NCBI GenBank assembly: GCA_030123625.1
Contig: CP126121.1
Span: forward strand, 2,458,179 to 2,522,178
Source: Nitrospira sp.
Lineage (GTDB): Bacteria > Nitrospirota > Nitrospiria > Nitrospirales > Nitrospiraceae
Length of the DNA stretch: 64,000 nt
Direction: 5' to 3'
Under the pieces are notes generated by a model. It was not told the origin of the DNA, did no database searches, and saw only the letters and a program-made list of their open reading frames with translations. Position 1 is the first letter of the stretch. The number at the start of each line of letters is the position of its first letter. This document shows positions 1-6,751 of the stretch, piece by piece. Position numbers and translations under genes: made by a program.

Positions 1-72
1 CACTTCGGTCGCAATGTATCCCCAGATTTCCGCAAGGTCGGCTTCCGCTGCGTCGGTGAGGTGGAGGGTCAA
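1..72 (-). CDS. parE: ParE/RelE-type toxin, 5' part only (cut by window edge)
   Basis: Only the first 24 codons are inside the window. The reading frame starts at a TTG whose bases overlap the TGA stop of the antitoxin upstream (TTGA overlap), a translational coupling usual in toxin-antitoxin operons. The visible N-terminus has the pattern L-T-x-A-A-E-x-D-L-x-x-I-W-x-Y-I, the usual opening of ParE toxins, in which the first strand is followed by a helix carrying A..DL..I. ParE proteins inhibit gyrase and are neutralised by ParD; that role is inferred from family and position. The C-terminal catalytic or binding residues cannot be judged. Confidence 0.75.
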   Translation of the reverse strand, partial: MTLHLTDAAEADLAEIWGYIATEV

Positions 73-344
73 GGCTTGGCTGATAACTTCCTCCCTCTGG
101 CAATAATGCGCTTTTTATCAAACTGACGTACCCGGCCAGCAGCAATATCGGCTAATCCCTTATCGATGTCGGCTTTCAGTGCCGCGAATTCCTGAGACTG
201 AAATGCCCGGCGTTGTTTCCATTCGCGCACGGCTTCGCGCACTACTTCACTGGTAGAGGCATAGTCTCCATCATCAACCGCTGCTTTGATAACCGCTGCC
301 ATGTCAGTGGGCATGGTGATGGTCATGCGTTCAATACTCGCCAT
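69..344 (-). CDS. parD: ParD-family ribbon-helix-helix antitoxin
   Basis: A 91-residue protein. The N-terminal strand ERMTITMP followed by two helices (TSEVVREAVREWKQRR) is a typical ribbon-helix-helix DNA-binding fold of ParD/CC2985-type antitoxins. The basic C-terminal tail probably binds the toxin. I chose the ATG at 344 because GGAGG lies 6 bases upstream; an in-frame ATG ten codons earlier lies inside the operator and has no ribosome binding site. The toxin frame begins inside the stop codon. A perfect palindrome just upstream fits autorepression by the antitoxin or the complex. Confidence 0.85.
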   Translation of the reverse strand: MASIERMTITMPTDMAAVIKAAVDDGDYASTSEVVREAVREWKQRRAFQSQEFAALKADIDKGLADIAAGRVRQFDKKRIIARGRKLSAKP

Positions 345-356
345 AGCATCCTCCGT

Positions 357-376
357 GTATGATTCATTAATCATAC
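357..376. promoter_or_regulatory. Palindromic operator of the parDE operon
   Basis: GTATGATT and AATCATAC form a perfect 8-bp inverted repeat with a 4-base spacer, 12 bases upstream of the parD start codon. A further copy of the half-site (TATCATAC) follows at 380-387, so there may be two or more bound dimers. Ribbon-helix-helix antitoxins bind such short palindromes; assignment to ParD is inferred from position. Confidence 0.6.
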
Positions 377-1022
377 TTTATCATACTATTCTGCTAAGGC
401 AATCGGAGATTTCACGCGGAGAATGTGCAACAGACTTCTGCAACAGTCAAGGAGTAGATTTTATGCGGGTTCGGGAAGTGTTGCAGAAGTTACCACTTAT
501 GAAACAGGCGATGAGGGATAAATGGCCGAAAGTGGTATCGTAAGATGGTACCACTTCGGCGGGATGTGGAGAGACGTTACAATACTTCCGGTTGGCCATT
601 ACCCTAAAGACGGCACTATTTTTTCTGGCCGATAGAATATAGACCGCGATAAGTCATGCGCCAAACAGCCAAATTGCACTGGGAATGGGCATGCCAGAAA
701 GTTCGGGTCATGTTGCATCACATCTTGTTCGTGTCTGGCTGAGCCTTCCTGCCAGACTTCTTCCGTCACCGCCTTGAGCGTATCTAAAGAAAATTCTTTC
801 CTGCCGCTCGCTGCGTAACCGTATAGTCGAAGCTTCTGGTGTGGACCGCGATAATACTAGCGCGCCTAGCTTGATGTCCAAAGTTGAATAAGAATAGGAG
901 CCAAGGCCTTACTTTGCGGAAGAGGTAGAGCGTAGTATGAATGGCTCAAGAATTGCGCGTGAAGAATCAAGCAGGTCGGCGTAGATGACTGCTTCAGCGA
1001 ACAGCGAATAAGGAGGCCGATT
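377..1022. other. Gene-poor stretch with a hairpin and a tiny ORF
   Basis: No convincing gene. A 26-codon plus-strand ORF at 463-543 has a good ribosome binding site (AAGGAG, 8 bases before ATG) and opens like small toxin proteins (M-R-V-R-E-V-L-Q-K-L), but stops at once. The stop lies in the loop of an inverted repeat (525-537 with 549-560, arms GCCGAAAGTGGTA and TACCACTTCGGC, one bulge). An 11-bp word GACCGCGATAA occurs at 642 and again at 844. I read this as decayed or spacer DNA. Confidence 0.4.
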
Positions 1023-1862
1023 ATGGCGAGGAAGGAACTCCATGAAGCAGGCTCTTTCGTCACAGACGGTGAGGATATGAGCAAGACCCATCCTTCGCGG
1101 CGGGAAATTCTGGCTCGGGGAAGCAAGATGGCGCTCGGCATGGGGGTTGCGACCCTGCTTGGCAACGTCGGAATTTTCCAAGAGCAATCCTATGGAATGG
1201 ATCGATCTACACCCAATCTCCTCGATTCACTGGCGCCCGCCCGCACGGCCTTGCTGGTGATCGACATGCAGCGGGACTTTCTCCTACCGGAGGGTTACGC
1301 GGCGCAGGCAGGGCTCGACATTGCGCCGTTGGTCGCGACCATCCGTCCGATCGAAAAGCTGCTTGCCGTGGGGCGAAAAGCCGGACTGCTGATCGTGCAT
1401 ACCCGCGAAGGCCATGTGCCGGACCTGTCCGATTGTCCGCCATACAAACTGGAGCGGAGTCGAAGGGCCGGTGCGGAAATCGGTTCGAAAGGTCCGCTCG
1501 GTCGTCTGTTGGTGCGGGGTGAAGTCGGGCACGATTTCGTGGAGACCTTACGTCCCTTGGAACGGGAGATCGTTATCGACAAGCCCGGCTATAGCGCGTT
1601 CGCTCACACCGGATTACCACAAGTGCTGGCGAAACACGGCATTAAAACACTCATTTTAACGGGCGTCACCACGGAGGTGTGCGTCAGCTCCACGTTACGC
1701 GCTGCAATCGACCTTGGGTACCGCTGTATCACGGTGAGTGATGCCTGCGCTTCGGGAAATCCCGCCCTGCACAAAGCTGCATTGGCTATGATCGGCGTGG
1801 AAGGCGGCATCTTCGGCGAAGTCGCCACAACCTCAGAGGTCATTGAGCGATTCACCCGCTGA
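1023..1862 (+). CDS. Isochorismatase-like cysteine hydrolase, possibly Tat-exported
   Basis: A 279-residue member of the isochorismatase/nicotinamidase-like superfamily, which hydrolyses amides or vinyl ethers through a cysteine. The triad is visible as Asp81 (in LLVIDMQRDF), Lys187 (IDKPGYSAF) and Cys220 (TTEVCVSST), the last in the form common in biuret or ureidoacrylate-type amidohydrolases. Ahead of the domain are about 60 extra residues with a twin-arginine motif (SRREIL, 25-30) and a mildly hydrophobic stretch (35-50), which looks like a Tat signal. GGAGG lies just before the ATG at 1023. An in-frame ATG at 1077 would keep the twin arginine. The substrate cannot be told from sequence. 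Confidence 0.8.
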   Translation: MARKELHEAGSFVTDGEDMSKTHPSRREILARGSKMALGMGVATLLGNVGIFQEQSYGMDRSTPNLLDSLAPARTALLVIDMQRDFLLPEGYAAQAGLDIAPLVATIRPIEKLLAVGRKAGLLIVHTREGHVPDLSDCPPYKLERSRRAGAEIGSKGPLGRLLVRGEVGHDFVETLRPLEREIVIDKPGYSAFAHTGLPQVLAKHGIKTLILTGVTTEVCVSSTLRAAIDLGYRCITVSDACASGNPALHKAALAMIGVEGGIFGEVATTSEVIERFTR

Positions 1863-1893
1863 TAGAGATCCTTGGTGACCGAACCGAACCACA

Positions 1894-2211
1894 TCAATCC
1901 GCATCTCGCTGAATCGTCGAGGCATAGCCGTCTTCCGACACATAGGCTTTGACCTGATCGCCGATCGTCACGCGATCCATCTTGGTATGATCGTCGACGC
2001 GGACACGGGTCGTTTCGCCGTTGCTCTCCTTGATGGACACATGCCTTGTTCCGATATCCTGGATCCTCCCCGTGACCGAATCCTGTTTGATCCGCTCTCC
2101 CAAGGTCGGTGAAGCTGCTCGTCGTTCGGACGCCGTCTGACTGCATCCCAACGTCCCGACAGAAAGCGCTACCGTGGTCACAAGAGCAATGTGTAATAGG
2201 TTGACTCCCAT
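1894..2211 (-). CDS. Small lipoprotein of unknown function
   Basis: A 105-residue protein with a hydrophobic signal and a lipobox (SVGTLGC, Cys at about 23). The mature part has regular short strands (VTGRIQDIG, HVSIKESNG, TTRVRVDD, GDQVKAYVSEDG), suggesting a small beta barrel such as an OB-like fold. AAGGAGGTGCCGTT precedes the ATG, a strong ribosome binding site. It is convergent with the upstream cysteine hydrolase, with about 30 bases between stops. I do not recognise a specific family. Confidence 0.7.
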   Translation of the reverse strand: MGVNLLHIALVTTVALSVGTLGCSQTASERRAASPTLGERIKQDSVTGRIQDIGTRHVSIKESNGETTRVRVDDHTKMDRVTIGDQVKAYVSEDGYASTIQRDAD

Positions 2212-2508
2212 AACGGCACCTCCTTCAGTTCTCTTAGTTGATTCTAGCTTGGAAGTACCACGGCCCCATGCTAGGAGTGGCCCTAGCCGCAGCTTTCTGC
2301 ATCAACGACTCGTCATCGGATTACCGCGATCGACGAGACAGTATGGGCCGGAGGACACGGCAGCGTGTTGTCGTTGCCGGTCATGGAATGTGCGATGGAC
2401 AAGGAGGCTACATTATCCGAGACGGAACGAAAAGTCTCTGTCGTAGCCGTTTGGTAAGGTTGGTGAAAGACTACATGAACAGGAGGGAGATAAAACTTCG
2501 GCATGCTC
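2212..2508. other. Intergenic region, nothing convincing
   Basis: Holds the ribosome binding site of the lipoprotein gene at one end. A plus-strand frame of 104 codons (2238-2552) runs through it and into the next gene on the opposite strand, but has no ribosome binding site and an irregular composition, so I do not count it as coding. Confidence 0.4.
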
Positions 2509-2721
2509 TCATGCAGCTGCGCGACGGCTTCGCACCCAATAGACTCGTCTAGTATCCAGGGTGACATCGGCTTGACCTGTCCGACTTAAAAAGTCGACGG
2601 CTAAGAACACTTGATTCCAGGTCAAGTCGGGACAGAGTTGCGTGACGTCGTCCAACGAACAAGCTGTATCGCGTTCTTCCAGCACGGACCGGACACGATC
2701 AACGATACCTGCCTCACCCAT
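2509..2721 (-). CDS. Small winged-helix-like protein
   Basis: A 70-residue protein. Predicted helices (VDRVRSVLEER, SLDDVTQLCP, WNQVFLAVDFLSRTG) followed by a beta wing (ADVTLDTRRVYWVR) give a minimal winged helix-turn-helix layout, so DNA binding is plausible. It has an AGGTG ribosome binding site just upstream of the ATG. It stands alone between two gene-poor stretches, and no partner or target is visible. Confidence 0.6.
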   Translation of the reverse strand: MGEAGIVDRVRSVLEERDTACSLDDVTQLCPDLTWNQVFLAVDFLSRTGQADVTLDTRRVYWVRSRRAAA

Positions 2722-3287
2722 GAGTCACCTCGCTTCCTGATATCAGATCGGATGGAGCACATTATGTGCCAAGCTGAAGTTTCATGAATCTTTCCGCACA
2801 CCAAGCGTCCTGAACTCATAAAACAGGCATGGCGAGCGGTTATAAGACTAAGCATGGATACTTAGGAAGACCGATTCAATCTTGCCTTAGCTTTGAACTG
2901 AGCGGATTCCAAAAGTCGCAGAGTGCGCAATCGCTCTTTAAGAAACCAGATTTGAGGGTTGGATGTCTGATGGTTACCTGTTTCAGCCAGGCAGTCGGCT
3001 CAGTGCACGGTATAGTTAGGTAACTCCTTGGCCTTGATTTTGCACAGAATAAAGATCGTGTGGTTTTCATACAGCGTAGAGCAGGTAAACCGATTGTGTT
3101 GGCTACCATACATCCATCATGACATCCATCCAGCAGATTGTACGAGGAAGTGTCCATGTTCATCGCAAGACGAGATTCAAGCACGGATGTCATACGTGTG
3201 ACGACATGGCACTAAAGGAAACGTGTCAAGGATTTGAGGGGGGTGTCTATGTTTCAACAAGTCGAGCAAGTAGAGAAGGAGGCAAGT
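2722..3287. other. Long intergenic region upstream of a Usp gene
   Basis: About 560 bases with lower GC than the surroundings and no ORF that looks coding on either strand. No tRNA-like cloverleaf or clear terminator was found. It presumably carries the promoter of the downstream universal stress gene; a small RNA cannot be excluded. Confidence 0.35.
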
Positions 3288-3785
3288 ATGTCGGCCGCCG
3301 GGCGAATCCTTCTGGCCGTCGACGAGTCCGAAAACTCTCATCGCGTTGTCCAGTATGTTGGATCCCTTCTGAGCCGAACACCCGATGCCGTCATCACCCT
3401 CTTTCATGTGCTGAAGCCCATGCCGCGGAGATTGCTGGAGCATGGTGGGTCGGAGAATCCGGCGGTCGAAGAGCAATTGAGCGTGCAATTGCGCAATGAG
3501 CAGGACGCTTGGATTCGGAAAGAACGAGAAGCCGAGTGTCACGTCCTGAAGCAGGCGTGCGAGACGCTGGCACAATCCGGGTTCGACATGAGCCGCGTGA
3601 CGGTAAAGTATGGTCATGACGACGATATTGCCAGAAATATCCTCGAAGAGGCGCGGAGCGGGCATCACGGTACCATCGTCGTGGGGCGACAAGGGATATC
3701 GCGGATCAAACAGATCTTCGGCGGCGGCACGACCGACCATCTTCTGCACGCCGCCAAGGGGTTTGCAATTTGGGTGGTGGCATGA
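3288..3785 (+). CDS. Universal stress protein, single domain
   Basis: A 165-residue UspA-fold protein (RILLAVDESENS at the N-terminal strand). These proteins bind ATP or AMP and act in stress survival. The nucleotide-binding loop reads GRQG followed by nine residues and GGGT, so the usual G(S/T) is changed to GG, and binding may be weaker. AGGAGG five bases before the ATG at 3288 decides the start; an ATG at 3249 behind a G-rich run is the alternative. The neighbour downstream is a type II NADH dehydrogenase on the same strand, 118 bases away. This is one of five Usp genes in the window. Confidence 0.85.
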   Translation: MSAAGRILLAVDESENSHRVVQYVGSLLSRTPDAVITLFHVLKPMPRRLLEHGGSENPAVEEQLSVQLRNEQDAWIRKEREAECHVLKQACETLAQSGFDMSRVTVKYGHDDDIARNILEEARSGHHGTIVVGRQGISRIKQIFGGGTTDHLLHAAKGFAIWVVA

Positions 3786-3903
3786 AAACGGGTGGAGACT
3801 CGTACCTTCTGCAATACCTTCCGGGACCCGTACTTCTCCCGCTCCGACTTCCGGCCCCTCACCCTCATGCTCTCCGGAACCTCTCCGCCCTCGCTGAGGT
3901 TGT

Positions 3904-5214
3904 ATGGTGAACGGAAAGCCACGCGTGGTGATTCTGGGCGGCGGGTTCGGCGGGATGTATGCCGCGTTGGAATTTGAACGCGCGCTGGCGCGCGGAGCCG
4001 CCTTGGACGTGACCCTCGTCAATCACGACAACTTTTTTCTCTTCACCCCGATGCTGCACGAGGTCGCCGCGAGCGACCTCGATATCACCAATATCGTCAG
4101 CCCGATCCGCAAGCTGCTGCGTCGTGTGACGTTCTTTCATGGCGAGATCGAAGCCATCGATCTCCAGCATCAACGTGTCGGCCTGTCGCATGGGCATGAG
4201 CAACATTGCCACTCGCTGCCGTACGACCATCTGGTATTGGCCCTCGGGTCGACCACGAATTTCTTTGATATCCCCGGCTTGGCCAACCGTGCGTTCACCA
4301 TGAAATCGCTGAGCGACGCGATTGTGCTGCGCAACCATCTCATTGCGAATTTGGAGGAAGCCGACTTTGAGTGCGGGGGGACACTGCGTGAGTCCTTGCT
4401 GAATTTCGTCGTGGCGGGCGGCGGCTTCGCGGGGGTCGAGACCATCGCGGCCATGAATGACTTTCTGCGGGAGGCGGTGCGGTTCTTTCCGCATCTTCGG
4501 GCGGACATGCTTCGGATCATTCTGGTCAGTTCGGGGAAGGTCATCTTGCCGGAGCTGGGGGAAAAACTCGGCACGTACGCGCAGCGCAAACTCATCGAGC
4601 AGAAAGTGGAAATCCATGCGAACTGTAAAGTCACTGTGGTGACGGATCAGGACGTCATGCTCAGCGATGGGACCACGGTGCCGACCAATACGCTGGTCTG
4701 GACCGCCGGCATCAGTCCGCATGCCCTCTTGGACACGCTGCCCTGCCCAAAAACGAAGGGCCGAGTCCTCGTCAACGAGTACCTGGAAGTTCCGGGGTGG
4801 CCTGGTCTCTGGGCCTTAGGCGACTGTGCGCTCGTACCGGATCGCAAAACCGGAACCTTCCATCCGCCGACCGCGCAACATGCGCTGCGTGAAGGACGAG
4901 TGGCGGCGCGCAATATCTTGGCAACCGTTCGGGGCGACCGGATGAAACCGTTCCTCTACTCGACGCTCGGGCTCCTAGCCCCCATTGGAAAACGGACCGG
5001 CGTCGCAAACATTCTCGGCATCAACTTTTCCGGCTTCATCGCCTGGTGGCTGTGGCGGACGATTTACTTGCTGAAGCTGCCTCGATTTGAGAAGAAACTG
5101 CTCGTGGCCTTGGACTGGACTTTGGACGTGTTGTTTTCAAAGGATCTGGTCCATTTCCGAACGACGCGCCCTCGTATTCTGCCGACATCGGCAGAATTGA
5201 AGAAATCCGCCTGA
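3904..5214 (+). CDS. ndh: Type II NADH dehydrogenase-like FAD oxidoreductase
   Basis: A 436-residue two-dinucleotide-binding flavoprotein. The first Rossmann motif (GGGFGG, 12-17) should hold FAD and the second (VVAGGGFAGVE, about 168-178) NAD(P)H. The GDCA motif (ALGDCALVP) closes the FAD site, and an amphipathic or hydrophobic tail (FSGFIAWWLWRTIYLL) would anchor the protein to the inner face of the membrane. Length and order match NDH-2, which passes electrons from NADH to quinone without pumping protons. The ATG follows GAGGTTGT. A sulfide:quinone reductase-like role is less likely because no redox cysteine pair is seen near the flavin. Confidence 0.85.
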   Translation: MVNGKPRVVILGGGFGGMYAALEFERALARGAALDVTLVNHDNFFLFTPMLHEVAASDLDITNIVSPIRKLLRRVTFFHGEIEAIDLQHQRVGLSHGHEQHCHSLPYDHLVLALGSTTNFFDIPGLANRAFTMKSLSDAIVLRNHLIANLEEADFECGGTLRESLLNFVVAGGGFAGVETIAAMNDFLREAVRFFPHLRADMLRIILVSSGKVILPELGEKLGTYAQRKLIEQKVEIHANCKVTVVTDQDVMLSDGTTVPTNTLVWTAGISPHALLDTLPCPKTKGRVLVNEYLEVPGWPGLWALGDCALVPDRKTGTFHPPTAQHALREGRVAARNILATVRGDRMKPFLYSTLGLLAPIGKRTGVANILGINFSGFIAWWLWRTIYLLKLPRFEKKLLVALDWTLDVLFSKDLVHFRTTRPRILPTSAELKKSA

Positions 5215-5285
5215 ATCCCTCCCCCCTCGCATCATGAACCGCCGACCCGGACCTCGGACTATAAATCACTGAGGACGAAGCCTCG

Positions 5286-5550
5286 CCTAGCCCGCATTAT
5301 TCATGACGGTTCGTCGCGAAATCGCGCAGTCGCATAGCGAGGTCCACGGCGCGAAGAATAATGAGCGCCACGTTTGTGGACGCCGCCGAGTTGGTGAGGC
5401 GGCGGTGTCTTGCACGCGGAGTCCTGAGAGACCGAGGCGTACTTGAAACAGTACGTCGAGGTCGCGAGAGGCGAGCCTGCCCGCCGAAGGCTTGTCGCAG
5501 CAGCGAATCCGCGATTGCAGCAGAAACGTTCATGAATAATGCGGGCTAGG
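5286..5550. repeat. MITE-like element with perfect 21-bp terminal inverted repeats
   Basis: The 265-bp segment begins with CCTAGCCCGCATTATTCATGA (21 bases, 5286-5306) and ends with its exact reverse complement (5530-5550). No transposase frame is inside. Internal features include a short hairpin CGTACT-TGAAAC-AGTACG and CG-rich inverted words. A target duplication is not obvious. The layout, short non-coding with perfect ends, fits a miniature inverted-repeat transposable element moved in trans. It fills most of the 436-base gap between the NADH dehydrogenase and a lipoprotein gene. Confidence 0.75.
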
Positions 5551-5650
5551 TCTCCGCGATACGGCTTGCGCCCTGAAGGGGACTCCGCTATATAGGAGCG
5601 GGTAAACCGCGCCGGCTCACGATTGTCGCCGTAAAGGAGGAATGCTAATT

Positions 5651-6070
5651 ATGAAGAGGATGCCGCTTGGAATTATGCGTATCGGCTTCGCGTGCCTGTT
5701 GTCGGCGGCTGGTTGCGCCTCGGAACAGACCGCGAGGCAGCCGGCATCAGTCAGTCCATCCGTGTCGCCGGCCATGACTGAGCCGGTCTCCGTTGGGCCG
5801 TCGGATTCCCTGAAGGCGTGCCTGGGGAGGATTTCGACCGATTCCAGCGAGGGGACAAAGATGGTCGCCGAACAAAGTTGTCAGGACAATGAAAAGCTTC
5901 ATCAAGGCATAGTCGGGACAGCCATCGCGAAAAGCGGCAATCGCGCATCCGCCGGGACGCAAGGTGATTCGCTCGATGCCTGCATAGCGCGTATCCCCGC
6001 AGACGCGACTACAGGTCAGCGAATGTTGGCGGAGGAAAGCTGTAAACGCGATCAGTTGATGCATCGGTAA
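5651..6070 (+). CDS. Lipoprotein with two cysteine-containing repeats
   Basis: A 139-residue lipoprotein (lipobox LSAAGC). The mature part holds two copies of a module of about 33 residues, each with the pattern D-S-L-x-A-C-(x)3-R-I-(x)2-D-(x)3-G-x-(x)-M-(V/L)-A-E-(x)-S-C. Each copy has two cysteines that could form a helical-hairpin disulfide. The start at 5651 is set by AAAGGAGG ten bases upstream; an ATG at 5642 is too close to that site. Function unknown; I recognise no named domain. Confidence 0.7.
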   Translation: MKRMPLGIMRIGFACLLSAAGCASEQTARQPASVSPSVSPAMTEPVSVGPSDSLKACLGRISTDSSEGTKMVAEQSCQDNEKLHQGIVGTAIAKSGNRASAGTQGDSLDACIARIPADATTGQRMLAEESCKRDQLMHR

Positions 6071-6228
6071 GAGCCGGAACGTATTTCACAACGCTTGGGC
6101 TGGCGCACCGATTTGGGCTCGTGGACATCGCTCTCTGGACCGGGTTTCCGTAAGGGCCGAGCGCCTACCGCCGCATCACGATACGTAATGAACAAGATGC
6201 AGCCATGCCGTGTCCTTCAAGGACGCTG

Positions 6229-6561
6229 ATGCTTCGTGCACGAACCTGGTCTCTCGTCTGCTTGTTGTGGATTATAGTTGCGGGCTGCGCCTTCGGTGCC
6301 GGTTCGGGTCTTTCCGATTCCCCCAGCGACGGAGCAATCTCCGAAGAAGTGGAGGCCAAGCTTGCAGGCGATCAATTCGGAGGGTTGTCGGAGGTTCTGG
6401 TCGCAACCGAAGCAGGCGTCGTGACGCTGGTGGGCACGGTCAAACGGGCGGAGCAGAAAGCCAGGGCGGCGGATCTCGCCCGCCAAGTCAAAGGCGTGAA
6501 ACGGGTGAAGAACGACCTTGAAATCCAGCGGACCGAAGGCGGAGAGGCGCCTACACAATAA
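6229..6561 (+). CDS. BON-domain lipoprotein
   Basis: A 110-residue protein with a signal and lipobox (IIVAGC). The mature region is one BON domain: helix (ISEEVEAKL), strand with VLVATEAGVVTLVGTV, then the helix AEQKARAADLARQVKGVKRVKNDLEI. BON domains bind phospholipid surfaces, and small BON lipoproteins (OsmY, DolP type) support envelope integrity under stress. I prefer the ATG at 6229 because AAGGA stands six bases before it; 6205 is an alternative. It is convergent with the AsmA-like gene, with a MITE-like element between them. Confidence 0.8.
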   Translation: MLRARTWSLVCLLWIIVAGCAFGAGSGLSDSPSDGAISEEVEAKLAGDQFGGLSEVLVATEAGVVTLVGTVKRAEQKARAADLARQVKGVKRVKNDLEIQRTEGGEAPTQ

Positions 6562-6627
6562 CCGCGGCACAGGTCATGCCGCACTATTCGCCATCTCCGA
6601 TGGCGCCGGAGCCTCCCGGTAGCCGTA

Positions 6628-6751
6628 CAGGATGCTCAAAAAGGCTGTCCAGCGCGGCCGCAGCGAGCGAAGAGGCGAAGCGTACACTTTTCGGTACGTT
6701 GAGCCTCTGAACGACGCGAGAACAAAGCTGGCGGACTTTTTCAGCATCCTG
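6628..6751. repeat. Short MITE-like element with imperfect 25-bp inverted ends
   Basis: The left end (6628-6653) reads CAGGATGCTCAAAAAGGCTG and onward; the right end (6727-6751) is nearly its reverse complement (CAGGATGCTGAAAAAGTCCG read from the other strand). The inside is GC-rich, non-coding and contains CGTAC...GTACG inverted words. The element ends exactly where the stop codon of the AsmA-like gene begins. The core TGAAAAAGTCCGCC recurs at 51903-51923. Confidence 0.7.

Noticed and set aside
463-543. A 26-codon ORF with a good ribosome binding site
   Set aside because: It opens like a small toxin but ends after 26 codons inside a hairpin and has no partner; too little to call a gene.
2238-2552. 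A 104-codon plus-strand frame
   Set aside because: It overlaps the better supported minus-strand gene at 2509-2721, lacks a ribosome binding site and has no recognisable pattern.
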